64,000 nucleotides of DNA, from NCBI RefSeq assembly GCF_000002985.6, contig NC_003282.8, forward strand, positions 2,914,001 to 2,978,000, given 5' to 3'. Below, piece after piece: positions 46,102 through 59,400 of the stretch. A program made the translations under genes and the position numbers. The notes beneath the pieces are model-generated. The model saw nothing but the letters and a program-made list of their open reading frames with translations, did no database searches and was not told where the DNA came from. The stretch is from Caenorhabditis elegans. Lineage: Eukaryota > Nematoda > Chromadorea > Rhabditida > Rhabditidae. Each line of letters opens with the position of its first letter. Position 1 is the stretch's first letter.

Positions 46102-49100
46102 AAAAATTCGCCGCCACAAAAAATGATTTTGCTATCACTGACGCTGGGCGTCGTCAACTGTTTTGTGGTGATCGGTAATTTGCTGGTTTTCTACGTGATT
46201 CTTACCAAAAAATCCCTTCAAACATCAACGAACCACTTGGTTTTGTCACTGACAATTAGTGATCTACTTCTTGGAATCCTTATTCTTCCATTTGCTATTA
46301 TTCAGGTAAAGCGACTGAAAATAGGAAAAATTACGTCAAAAAAAGAAGAAAAAAAAAAGGAAAAGCTCATGCGGGGAGGTCGAACCCTGGTCTTGTGCGC
46401 CATGAGCAAGCCTCTACCCGGCTGAGCTGGTGGTGCAGGGCGCCCCTGCGCCCCAGCGACAAGTAGCTCAACTGGGTACGCGGATGCCTATGGCGCACGA
46501 GACCAGGGCTCGACCCCGGTGTGCATTGTTTTCGTTTTCCTCCTTTTATAGACAACTAGGCAGGCAGACAGGCATAAAAAATCGAATGTATTTGAAAAAA
46601 CCGAAAAAAAAAACCATTAAAAATTAAACACTTAAACGAAAAAAGTTGCAAAACCCATTCTTGGGAAAAAAATCTATTTTTTTAAATAAAAATCCAAAAA
46701 AACTAAAAAAAATCCCATAATTGCAAAAAAAAACAAATTGGGCCATTTTGCAAAAAATTTTGTAGGCACGCAAGTAGGCACATAGGTAGGCACGCAGATA
46801 CGCAGGTAGGCAACCGTACAGCACATTGGAAGACTTTTCATATTACAGGTATAGGCGTAGGTAGGCATACTGGCAGGTATACCTTCAGGCATCTAAAAAG
46901 AAACCTTTCAGGAACACTCAAATGAATGGATTTTCGGTCACTTTGGATGCAGACTCTGGCTCTCCGTAGATGTCTTCCTATCAACTGCATCGATTTATAA
47001 TCTCCTTGCAATTTCATTTGACCGATATATGGCTGTCCGTCAGCCAATCAAATACCCAATCATCTCCTCCACCAAGTATGTTCCCCCCCCCCCCCCCCCT
47101 CAACAATAATTCTCCAATTCCAAATTGCTCAGAGTGGTCCGACTAATGACGTTCCTCGTCTGGTTCTGCTCCCTACTTCTGGCTGTCATACTCTTCGTGC
47201 TCCTCACCCTAAATGCTCATGACTCGGAGCCAACGAAAGATTGTCAACCCACATCTCTCCCGTCAATGTATATCATATTTTCGGCGATGGCCTCGTTCAT
47301 TGTGCCTGCATTTGTGATGGTTATACTGAATGTCAGAATATTTCAAACGGTCCTACATACGTCGAGGACTATGACCGTTAAGTCGAAGAATGGCTCGTTG
47401 AGGGTGCACAGGAGGAAGGAACCGATTATTCCTGTTAAAGTGAGCATTTTTTTTGGATTTTTAATTGAAAATTTGGAATTTGGAAACATTTTGAAAAAAA
47501 TTTGAAATTTTTTTTAAAAATTTTTTTGCCAAAGTTCTTCTGTAAAAAAAAGAGAAATAACTAAAAATTATCAAACAAATCCAAAAAAAAAACATAAATT
47601 AAGCCCAGAGGCCTCCTCTCGCCTCCTCTCGTTATTTGTGAATCGTTATTTTGAAGAAAAAATAATTGAAAACTAATGACACTTTAACAGGCCGTAACTC
47701 GGTCAGTTGTTGAGACATAAAAAAAGTTAATATACCATTTTGTAGCCGAAGAAATTTGAAATTATTTGTCTGTTAGAAACTGTTCCAAAAATTAAAATAA
47801 ACAAAGATATAAGGCGCCAAAATTAAGTAGTTTCCAAAAAATTTTGGTCGAACCTCCATCGATGTCGGATGCTATTTTTTGGTGAAATTTCGATTTTGAT
47901 GAAATTTTATGAAGATTCCTTTAAGCTAAATTTTATATAGTATCGGTGAAATATCAATTTTATAAATTACCATGAAAAATTATTTGAAAAATGATAAAAA
48001 ATTTAACAAAAATCGACGCTTAAATCGGGAAAAAATTATTCAGAAAAAGTTAAATGGGAGAGTTTACCGAACTAGGTCAAATCTACCCTAGATTTGGCCG
48101 AGCCAAATCTGGGGTAGATTTACGGCGCGTTGCGTGTCGCGTCGCGGCTCGATTTTAGTTGTAAAACTAAATGTATTTGTCCGTGTGGTGTACACGACTT
48201 TCTCACTCATTGTCCGGCGGGCGATTGTCAATGGAGCGCGAAAAAATCAATGAGGAAGGTCAGAAGCCCGTGCAAATTTTCAAAAAATATTTTTCCGCTG
48301 TTTGTGCGCTAACACTCTTTGGAGATCAAACCCAGCACCACCCACGTTTATTCCCAGCAAAATGTCCACCTATCAACCCTCCCATTTCCAGAAACACGAT
48401 AAATACGAGACCCGTTTGAGCCACGAAGAAGAATGCGTGGGCTCTCCATCAAAAGAAGTCATCGACCCGATTCCGGTGGTAGCAGTCGTCGAAAAACATC
48501 ACAAAAGCTCGGCAGTGGATGCACCCGCGATCCGCTCATTTCTCACGCACACTGTGGTTTTTGGAGTTTTGGAAGCCAAAAAGACCAACATCATCAATCA
48601 CATCACACAGTTAGTTTTTTGTTTTTTTTACTTAAAGCTTCAACATTTTCACTTAAAACAAAAAAAAAGCAAGTCGAATATTTTGAGTATTTTGGTTCGA
48701 AAACATGTTAGGGACCCCCCTATTTAAAATATACAGATGGTGGCGGAGAAGCACGGTTCGGTCGCCGAATCCGAGTACCAGGTAACTAGTGTGAAATCGT
48801 AAACGCTTCGTTTTTTTTTTTGGAAAATTAACAATATTTTCCGCATACTGTACGTACTTTTGTCGTAACTTTTTTTCGCACACACGCACAGACACAAAAC
48901 TCGCCTATCTGCCTGCCTGCGTGCCTATCGCCAAAATTTAGCTAACGATGGAACAGAGTTTAATGCAAATATCACAAGGTAGGCAGGCATGTAGGCAGGC
49001 TCGTAGGCATCAGGTAGGTATTGTACCTACCTATCACATAAGGCTTTCAGGAAAATACTAGGAAAAATTACCTGTTGTAGTGCAAAAATCATGCAACTTT

Positions 49101-50100
49101 ATCAAAAATTGCCAATTTTTAGGCTTGTTAAATTGCTTTTTGAAAAATCTTTTCTATAGATTTTTTTATAGTTTTTAGAATGTGTTTTTTTCAGAATTAA
49201 AAATATAAGCCTTAAAATGCTTCAAAAAAATTTGCCTACGCCTAAAAAATTTAAAACTACTTAAAACATACAAATTTGAAACAATTCCACAAACTTTGGA
49301 TTCGCTTTTAAAAAAATTTCAGATTGGAAATTCCAGGAGTATTTAAAAAAAAATTTTTTTTGGAACATTTTGTTTTTAGGAAAACTTTTTTCAAAAAAAA
49401 AAGCTAATTTTTTTAACAACATTTTTCTCAAAATTTCAAAAAAAAAGTCTTCCTTAAAAATTGAAAGTTTAAAAAATCTGTTAAAATACTGTATTTGAAA
49501 AAATTTTGAAATTCCGTTTCTTTTTTTTGTTAAAAATTTTTCATTAATATTTTGATAAAAAATTAGTAAAAAGTGCACTGAGAAGTTAAACTTTTTTTTT
49601 TCAAAATTATACTCTTTCAGGAAAAAACAAAAATAGGCAAATTTTAAATTTTTTTTGCCTATTGGAAAATTTTTAAATCGCCTAAAAATTATCAAACTCT
49701 GTGAAAAAAAAAATTATCAACACCGCTTGAAACCTTTGTGAATCTATAGTTTTTTTATTTTAAATTTTTTTTGTTTGAAAGAAATCGTACCCTAATTCCA
49801 AAACTTTTCAGAAAAAAATGTATGCGACGCTCTCTTCGAACGGAAATCCGAGTAGCTCGAACAACCGGAATCGTCGTAGCGGCCTTCATTGTCTGCTGGA
49901 TCCCATTTACAACAATATATGTACTCCAAGCCTATGCAGTATGTACAGTTGCCGCCGGGTGCATTCCAGCTTCACTTTTCACGACAGCTTTTTGGCTGGG
50001 CTACTCCAATTCAGCAGTCAATCCAATTCTCTACGCAGCGTTCTCTCGAGACTTTCGAATTGCTCTCAAGAGATTATTCTTTCAGAAGCCAAAATTTTGA
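46102..50100 (+). CDS. ser-6: Aminergic (octopamine-type) G-protein-coupled receptor
   Basis: Exons 46102-46305, 46912-47075, 47133-47439, 48392-48609, 48737-48781 and 49812-50100 join in phase to about 408 residues. Class A landmarks are all present: TM1 GNLLVF, TM2 LSLTISDLL, the amine-binding Asp in LSVDVFLS, FDRY, TM4 FLVWFCS, a second-loop Cys (TKDCQP), TM6 FIVCWIPF and TM7 NPILY, followed by a short tail. The third cytoplasmic loop is long and basic. TM1 starts at once after the first ATG (46123), so an upstream exon with the extracellular N-terminus is expected; 46102 is an acceptor, not a start. From memory this locus is ser-6, an octopamine receptor coupled to body-fat and food responses. 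Intron 1 carries a tRNA-like palindrome; a poly(A) signal AATAAA is at 50381. It converges on lad-2, 328 bases apart. Confidence 0.88.
46366..46525. repeat. Inverted pair of tRNA-like sequences
   Basis: The minus-strand arm (46434-46366) has CAGCTCAGCCGGGTAGAGG and GGTTCGACC. The plus-strand arm (46456-46525) has TAGCTCAACTGGGTA and GGCTCGACC. These approximate the A and B boxes of a tRNA gene with the right spacing. The arms are inverted around GCAGGGCGCCCCTGC. Neither folds into an obviously complete tRNA, so this looks tRNA-derived. It lies in ser-6 intron 1. Confidence 0.6.
46738..46900. repeat. TAGGCA-type degenerate array in ser-6 intron 1
   Basis: Words TAGGCAC, TAGGTAGGC and GCAGGTATACC at irregular spacing up to the exon 2 acceptor. 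Confidence 0.7.
48050..48300. mobile_element. Dispersed repeat with GC-rich 'CGCGTTGCGTGTCGCGTCGC' core
   Basis: Starts with the inverted pair CTACCCTAGATTTGG / CCAAATCTGGGGTAG and continues into GCGCGTTGCGTGTCGCGTCG and a GTCCGTGTGGTGTACACGAC segment. I recognise this sequence as an abundant interspersed repeat in C. elegans; its class is not clear to me. It lies in ser-6 intron 3. Confidence 0.6.
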
Positions 50101-50428
50101 TTATTTTCATTTCTAGCAGTTCAGTAATAATTGTTCAAAAGTATTGTTGGATGCTTTTTGGAAAAAAATCCAATTTTTCTGAAATTCAATTGTATGTATT
50201 TCCCTCATTTTTAATGTTTTTTTTTCAATGTTTTGCTTGTTTTCCTCCCTTCTCCATATATGTTGCCAAAATGCCACAATGCCAAAATTGTTCTCCACTC
50301 GGGTTTCTCCATTATCACGAGTTGTACAAGTTCTTTCAAATCTCAAACAATGCACTTTATATTAATGAAAATTGAATAATAATAAATAGTAAAATTAATT
50401 AGTTATGTTTTGGAATTTGTTCATAGAA

Positions 50429-53400
50429 TCAGTTTTTGAACCCGTACTGATACTCGAGAAACTGCTTCTCCTCTTCGTTGTCCTGCTGATGGCCGATTTC
50501 GATTTCCTGGAAAAAATTCCTAAATTTAAATTTTCGAATGTTTGCACAAAAAATCATTAATGCTTTTGCCAGAAATTTCCAAATTTTCCAAAAAAAAAAA
50601 AAATTTCAAGCAATTTTTTGTAGCAAAAAAATATAAAATTCCCGATTTTTCAAAAGTTTTTTGTGCCATTTTTCAATAAAAAAAAATTTTTTTCAAAAAA
50701 AACTGATTTTTTTGTTTGGATGGAAATTTTGAGGCTAAGAAATTATGATTTTCAGAAAGTTAAAAAAAAAGCCGCTCTAAAAACTTCCGGCAAACGGCAA
50801 ACCTGCAGTTTGCCGGAATTTAAAATTTCTGGCAAACTGGCAAACCGGTAAGTTGCCGCAATTGAAAATTTCCGGCAAATCGATAAATCGGCTATTTGCC
50901 GGAATTGAAAACTACCGGCAAATCTGCAAACTGGAAATTTGCCGGAATTGAAAATTTCCTGTAAATCTGCAAACCGGCAGTTTGCCGGAATTGAAAATTT
51001 CTGGCAATTTGGCAAACCGGCAGTTTGCCGGAATTGAAAATTTCTGGCAAATCTGCAAACTGGAAATTTGTCGGAATTGAAAATTTCCAGCAATTTACCA
51101 TTCATCGACATCGATCACCATCGATTTTTTTTTCAAACTTTCACAACAAAAGGGCCAAATTGGTCAGAAGTTCTAGGTTTTTTAGGACGTAGTTTTTCAA
51201 ATGAAACTTTAGAGTTTTTTTAGTACTTGACACCGAAAACCCTGCTAACCTTCCTCCGGACTGCAAATTTCTCCTGTCGATTCTTGTTTCCACAGCAAAA
51301 AGTGAGACAAATTGTGAATAGACCAATGCCAAGAACGCCAAGAACTGCAATAAACCAGGCGGCACTTCTCAGAGAGTCCTCTTTTAATCGATTTGCATAA
51401 TCTCGATTTAAAGTTTTAATCGGGAGGAATACGGATTCACTTCTTCTTGGCCCGTCTTTTGCAATTCCTTGCATAAAATATTTCTGGTCTTCTTTTAGGT
51501 CTGAAAAGCTTTTGGTTAATTTGGGAACTTACAATTTTTTGTGGGTTTCCGGAAATTTACCAAAAATTTATTGGTTCGGCAATATTTGCAATGGTTTAAA
51601 GTAATTTTGGCAGGAAATTCAAATTTTCTGGGAGAAATATAGCCGAAAAATTCAAATTTGTTTCTAAAAAATAATTTTGACTGAAAAGTTTTTTTTTAAT
51701 TTTGGCGGAAAATTCAAATTTTGCAAAACAAATTTGGCGGGAAATTTAAATTGTATGAAAATTTAATTACTGCGGGAACTACAAATTTTCTGGGAAAACA
51801 TATTGGCGGGCAATTCAAATTTGTTTCTAAAAAATAATTTGTCGGAAAATTCAAATTTGAAATTGTTTTGTTAATTGGCAGAAATTTTTATTTGAAATAA
51901 CGTAATTAAAATAGATACCTATTTAAAAAGTGCCTTATTTCGGTTTGATCTACGTTGATCTACAAAAAATGCGGGAGAAGAGACGCAGAGTTCTCATCTG
52001 ATTTTGTATGGTTAAGAACGTGCTGACGTCCTATTTTTTGGGCAAAAAATCCCGCATTTTTGTAGATCAAACCATAATGGAACAGCACCTGGCACCACGT
52101 GAAAGTGCTGTCAATTTACATTCCAGTGCAAATTTTTCTAATCGGCAAATTCTGCAAATTAGCCAAGAAACCCACTTCGTATTGTAATCTCCGTATATGG
52201 AAGATATATAATCTCGGACTGGAACCATGTTTTTGAGCTTTCAGCCGTGTAATTAACAAAAAATGCAGCTCCGGGCATCTTCCACACGCTATGATTATTT
52301 GGTTGCCACTCGACGACAAATGAGTCCAACGAAATATTTTTTACACGGAAGATTGGAGCATCGGGGACTGCAAATTGGAGCATTTTTCAGGCAATTTTTC
52401 TTTCGGGAAACGCTTACTTCTAGCAGGCCATGTTCTGACAGGTCTCAATGTAACTGGGCCTTCTCCGGCCCGGGTCTCGGCCCAAACCGATACCTTGTAG
52501 CCGGTATCTGGCTCACTTTTCTCGTGGAGATAGTGTTTTTGTCGATGAATTACGTATGTCTCCTCGGTTTCGTCTGTAGAATTGTGATTTTTAGATAGGT
52601 ACAAAAATGCCTGCCTGCTTGCCAAAAACCTGCAGCTGAAATTAGGGATATTCACGATTTCAAATTTTTCACAAACATTTTTTTTTCAATTTTTTGACTA
52701 GTCAACTAAAATAATAAGAAAAATAAAATATGTGGTAGGTAGGCACGTAGGCATGCGGTAGGCACGAAGTAGGCTTCTCTCACTTTTCTCATTCTGGAAT
52801 GAAATGAAATATCCTCGAATTCGGCCGTTCGGCTGTAGAGGAGCATCCCATTGAAGCAGGATTGCTGTCGACCCAACTGAATATACACGGAGGTTGTGAA
52901 CTTTTCCGGGAGCTGAAAAGTGTAGTTTGTAGTTTGGGCTATGAATTTAGAAATAATGCGCAGCCGACACCAATCAGAATTCGGCATTCCGGCAAAGCGG
53001 CGAAGCGGCCGACACTTTGCGGGTTGCTGCGGCCGACACCTTACGGGTTGTAGCGGCCGACACCTTGCGGGTTGTTGCGGCCGACACGTTACGGGTTGTA
53101 GCGGCCGACACCTTACGGGTTGTAGCGGCCGACACTTTGCAGGTTGTTGCGGCCGACACCTTGCGGATCTAGTTTCAAATTTTGTGTCGTCTGCATATCT
53201 GCTCATGAATACTTACGTCCTTCAGGCATCGCAAACGAGACATAATCACTCGGGGCACTTCTGAGCCTCTTGTTTCGAGTTCGAATATGCGCACTGTAGT
53301 TGGTGACGGCGTGGAAGGAATTTATAACCTAGAATTTGAAAAAAAAAATTTTTTGGGAAATTTTGATTTTTTTGATAACACGTGGTTTCAGGCTGCCCCG

Positions 53401-56400
53401 TCACGGTTTGATCTACAAAAAATGCGGGAATTTTTAGCCCAAAAATATGTGACGTCAGCACGTTCTTAACCATGCAAAACTGGTTGAGAACTCTGCGTCT
53501 CTTCTCCCGCATTTTTTGTAGATCAACGTAGATCAAACCGAAATGAGACACTCTGACACCACGCGGGCTCAAGCAATAACCCACCTTATAAGTTGAGTTG
53601 GCCGGGATTTTGATTGAATACTTCCTGATAGTGTTCTCCGCCTTCCAATATTCAATCTCATAGCCCACAAAATGTCCATTTACAGTGTTGGCGTCTACTG
53701 GATTCCACGTGAAATTGATCGTGGTGAAATTGATTTGAGTGTCGATGTGGAAGTCACGTGGTGCTTCATCAGGCACTGAAATTTGACATAAACCAGAAAA
53801 AAACAGGAATAAATATAAATTTACCATCTTCTCCAGACCATCCATGATGTATCTCCGGTTCAACTATGCTAGGACCCACTGAATTTACAGATTGCACTTG
53901 GATCAGGTACTTCCGGAATGTTGGCTGATCCCGGATTATTGTAAAGTTCTGGAAGTTTCCCATTATAGTATCAGGAGCAACCCGGAGCTCACCGCCAACG
54001 AGTCTTCCACCAAAAACTCGGTCCATCCATGGATCGGTTCATCCAGCTTATACCTGACCAAGTACTGCATATTCGGAGCATTCCAGTAGTACCTATCCAG
54101 GGGCTTCCATGAAATGACTAGGTTATCCGGTTCGGTTCCTTCTCCTTTGACTCCTGTGGGGTTTGTATATGGGAATGAGGGACGTGTCTGACAGGTTAGC
54201 CAATCTTCTTTCGGCTGCCCGTCGATTTTCATGTCGGATCTTCCGTGCGAGTTGACGGCGACAACTCGGAATGTATAGTTGACCCAGGGAGTCAGTGTGA
54301 TGTCGACCTCGAAGGTTTCCTTGTTCACATTTACTTCCTCATTTATAACCTCCCATTCGTTCTGCAAAACCAAGAGAGGTCTAGAAATTCATTTCGTGCT
54401 TGCCTGGTGCCTGCCTTGTGCCTACACGCTTGACTTGTACCTACTTTAAGCCTCCCTCGTAGCGACGCCTGCCTGCCTAATGCCTAAGCCAATTTTGTGT
54501 CTTCGAGGCGTCTTGCGCCCACCTTGTGCCAATATGTGTACCTACGACACATTTGTGTCTACTTGCTTGCCGTCAAAGGTACTGAGGCCTCAACGGTACC
54601 TACGCCTACCTTCTGCCTGCATTATATTTATTTTCTTATGCCTACTTTGCTTCTACGCGCAAAGTCTCGTACGAGCAGACGCTTCTATGCCTGCCTAGTG
54701 CCTACGCCTACTGTATTTTCATCTAGCCGGCCATGTGCCTATCCACGTGCCTACTCTTGCCTACTTATGGTATTCTTGTGCCTACGCCTACCTTGTGCCT
54801 AACCCCTTACCTTTTTAAAATCAGTGAACATTTCCACAATATACTTCTTTATCGAATCGCCGTGATCAGAAGCCGCGACCCATTTTACAGTGGCCTTGCG
54901 CTCTGAGCAGTGAGCCGTTTCCACTACTGGGTGAGCGGGGACGTCTGAAAGAATATTCATAGTTGCCTGCCTACCTATACCTGTGCCTAACCTTTCACAA
55001 TCAACTGCATAGACGCCAGCTTCACATCGACGTCAGTAATCGCCGCACAATCTATAATTCCTGAGTGCCGTCCTCTCACAGATCGGAAGCGGAGACGGTC
55101 GGGCAGAATTCTAGAAAGAGCTCAATTTATTATTTTTAAGCTTCAGTTTTTCAGGCTTCTCATACTCATAATATTGTGACTCGGTGAGCACTTTTCCATT
55201 GATAGTCCATTGATATCTGATAGGAAGACGTGGATCGGCGACGGCTTCACAGAACACTTCAGCCGTCTCCCCGGCTTCTAGAATCAGGCGTTTGGGTGTT
55301 GGAATGCGAACAAAGTATGTGGGCTCTGAAAATAGAAACTTTGTGATTCATCTGACAAAAAGATTGTTTTTGTTTCAATTTGATAAAGAAAGATAAGCGG
55401 TTTGTTTATTCAGCAGGTTTCCGCTCGTACTTTGAATTTTAACGCGCAGCCGACATCGATCCGGGTTCGCTTCTCCGCTAAGGCGAAGCAGTCGACGCTA
55501 GGCGGGTTGTAGCGAGCCAATGACTTGCCAGTTTGCAGCAGCCGACACTTTGGGGGTTTGTAGCAACCGGCGTTTCAGAGGGTTCTACCGACACTTTATG
55601 ACTCATTGCAGCCGACGCTTAGCGGGTTAGTCCCCGCAGCGGACGCTATGCGGGGGTGGAGTGCCCGACGTTTCGTGGGTTGTTGCAGCTGGCACATTAC
55701 AGCGGCCGACACTTCCCGGGTTCCTTTAAATAAACTTACTGAAGACTTGCAGCCGGTTAGTTGCTCGATTAATTCCATACTTGTTGCTAACATTGCAATA
55801 ATAGAGTCCCTCGTCTGCACTATTCACATCATAAACCATAAATGTATGATTAGGGAAGAGCTGAAATAAATTGAGGTGTTTTTGTTGGGGAGAAATGTAC
55901 AATTTTTGCGTTATCACTTGATTGATAACAGCAACAAAAAACAAGACATTTGCTGGTTAAAAGAACGGCTTTTTTAAAATTTTCATTGGCAAATAGTCGA
56001 GGTTTTGCAATGATTCTGGGTTACCCTTTTCGGCCTTGTGGTAAGTTTTTTTTATACAGTAGGTATTCAGTCAATTGTGCCTACCTGCCTACATTGTGCC
56101 TACACAATTACTTGTTGCCAAAATGAGCTAGAATCTTTTCTCATAGCTAAAATTCTTTTATGGTTTAAAAAAATGTGCGAAATGTAAATAGTAGGGTATA
56201 CATAGGCATGCAGACAGGCAGGCAGGCACAAAATAGGCACGTAGGTTTGAGCCCGCCTAACATGGAAAAAGGTTAGGCTTAAGCTTAGGATTAGGCTTAG
56301 GCTTAGGCTTTAGATCAGGAATAGGCTCACGCTTGGCTTAGGCTTGATTTTTTGCTAATGGTTTTAGACGTTGGCCTGTAGACTTATAGTTAGGCTTTGA

Positions 56401-59400
56401 ATCTGTCATACATAGATACGGAAAAATTTGGAAAAAAACTCTTTTTTTTTAATTTTTGGCATAGTAAAAATTTGGGTTTTTTTCGACAAACCCCGTTGAA
56501 AATTATCAAAAACAAATTTTTTGAGATCCTCATATCATCTTCCTTGCTGTCTTGATCCTGATTTCTCATGCTTTATCCTCCCCATTGGACTATCCCGAAG
56601 AGCCCGAAACTTCAGAGGTAACTCCCCAGGAACCTCTGAGCAAGATTGTATTTGTCAATGATCTACCACCAGGGGAAACTGTGCAATTTGATTTTGCGAA
56701 AGGCGTTTCGGTGAGACAATTTAGCATGTTGTTTTCTTAATTCATAAAACTTATTCTCAGGTCTATGTATCTTCTTCGCGAGAATCTGAAGCCGAAATTT
56801 ATGAAGAGAAAATTCAAATTCTGAGGCCAAATTCCGAGGAAAGCTTTCAAAAAATGACAGACGCCGGGATGAATGTAAATAGTGATACTGGAGAGATAAA
56901 GCCAGTATTTAAGCAAGAATTTCAAATTTCTATTCGAAATAATAATGCACAAAGAGCAAGTTTCAAGAATCCAGGGATCATTTATTTTCTGCAAGAGTCT
57001 GATGAAAAACACGGTGAGTTTGCGGGCGACGTTTCACGGGTTTCTGCAAACGAGGCTTATTGGGATGTTTGTGATCGCCGCTTTGTAGGTTAACGCATGC
57101 GACACCTCGCGGGTTCCTGCGGCAGACGCTCCACGGGTACCTGCGGCCGACGGTAGACGGGTTCTCTACCACCGACGTTATTTGGATTTTTGCGGCAGAC
57201 GCTTTGTATGTTTCTGCTAGAGCTCCGGGGCCTCACGCCGACGCCGTGAGCCGCTCGGTGTGCGCAACGTGGTGCGAAAAGGTAGTTTTTGGAAGCGGCC
57301 GACACGTTTGGGGTTCCGCGCCGCACTATACATGCGGCGTGGGTGACGCCGTGAGGCCGGCGGAGGCACCGTTGCGGTGACCTCATGGGAGCCCTAGTTT
57401 CTGCGACCGACGCTTCACGGGGTTTTGCAACTGGCCTTTCTTGGATTGCTGCAGCCGACGCTTCCCGGGTTGAAAAATAATTATTTTCAGTGAGCACAGT
57501 CTACGAGTCATCTGCTACAGAGAAGCGTAACATTTTTGTTCAATCCGACAATATTGACACTCGCTATGTCACCGTGCTAAATCCATCAGGAGCCGTCAAA
57601 ATTTGGGACATTCATCATATTGATGGGGTGATTTTTCAAATATTAATGTTGAGATATACAGGTGTAATACAAGTTTTGACAATTTCAGTTAACTGCTCTC
57701 ACGGTGTCTGCCGGTGGTCTTCAGGAAGCGAAAAGCACATCGTTCACTATTCATGATATTGGGTAAGCTATAGTTGCTCCAGCTACAGTACTCCTACAGT
57801 ATCCTTAATACTTTTTTTTCAGTAAAGGTGCAGCTCACACTGGAGCACCACTGTATTTTGCTGAGCCAGTTCTCACATTCCATAAGCAATTGTCCATCTT
57901 TGCCGGGTCTTCATTTGAAGTTACAGTCAAAGGTGTCGATGGTAAGTAGTCCCACTATTCAACTCAGTTATCAGCTTATTTTCAGTCCCAACAAAAGCCC
58001 TGATACCTATGACATGGTCTGACTGGTCGCTAGCAATGTCTCCAAACTACATGCTACGTACGGAGTCAAAATCATTCAAGTACATTTTTAACGCGACAGC
58101 TGAAAACTCACAGTTTGATTTATGGGTATTAATGTATTAACTGTTTTAGCATTTACTGAAAAATATCAAAATTTCAGCTGTTCGGAGAACTAGCCGAAGA
58201 TAGCTCACTACAAGTTTCATATGACGGGATAGAAGGAGCCGGAAGTGAAAGTTTTCGGAAGAGGGATCTGCAGAGCACGTACAAAAATGTAAAGGGACAA
58301 ACGGTTACAGTTGAGTATCATAGAGGAGAGCATGATGTGACGGAAGGAGTTCTGGTTCGAGTGGAGTGTTCTCGTAAGTTATAGGCCTTCTGTGCCTACC
58401 TACCTATAAAGCATTTTTAACTTGTCTTGAAGTTATGCCTATTTTTCGCCTACCTACCTAGGTACCTAAATGGCTGGCTTTGAGGTAGGCGTAGCTTGCC
58501 TGTCTGGGATGTCTATTTGTGTGCTTGCCTTAAAAACTGTCAATTTGTACACGGCAGGCACAGCTTGAAGGAATGCCTAAATGCTTACCTAGGGCACTGC
58601 AAATTCATATCAACTACCTACTTTGTGCCTAGGCGTAATCTGTTTCGAAAAAAAAGTTCCTAGATAGGTGCCTACATGCCTTTGCGCCTTCTATGGCTTT
58701 TTTCGTGCCTTAAAATCATTAATTACTCGCCTCATCGGCATGCTTAATTTTTGCCTACAAGCTTACTTTCCTACAGTGTACCTAACGCCTACATAAAATA
58801 GACCTACCTTAACCTGAAAGAATGCCTACATGGTGCCTAGCCTACTTGCCTACAATATAACTCGCTTTTAAATTTTCCTACAAAGTAGGCATAGTCAGCC
58901 TTAAGTGAGTACAAACCGGCTTACCTACAAGGTAAGCGCCTACCTACAACAGACCTATATGCCTACAAAGCAGGTTTAATTTGCCTTTTAAAAATAATTT
59001 CTTGCATGTCTGCAAGTGTTGCGTAGCTTGTTTCAAGGCACGCCTATTTGAATGCCTACGAGGTAAGCATATGCTTGAAGAAATGCCTACCTATGTGCCT
59101 ACAAGCCCTGAAACCTACGAATACCTAGAAACCTACCTAGAAACCTGCCTACCTACACGGCATGCGCCAACCTACAAGGCAGCCATAACTCGCCTAGAAA
59201 AATGCCTACTTGGGTGCCTACAAACCTAACTAAATAGTTCCACGACTACTCTCGTAGGCAGGCGGGTAGGCTCTTCTGTACCTACTATTTTCTAGATTAA
59301 ACTCTCTATTAAACTTTCTATATTTTCAGAATCATCTTCCACAATTATTTTGCACATTGCGTTTTTGGCAGTTTTCCTTCAACGGCTACTCTAAATTTGA

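Noticed and set aside
46366..46525. A functional tRNA gene
   Set aside because: A- and B-box-like motifs are there, but each differs from consensus and I could not draw a full cloverleaf with an intact acceptor stem on either strand.
52706..53264. Long frames on both strands across 52941-53206
   Set aside because: The 24-bp array keeps frames open; the part at 52784-52912 is a genuine lad-2 exon read in another frame.
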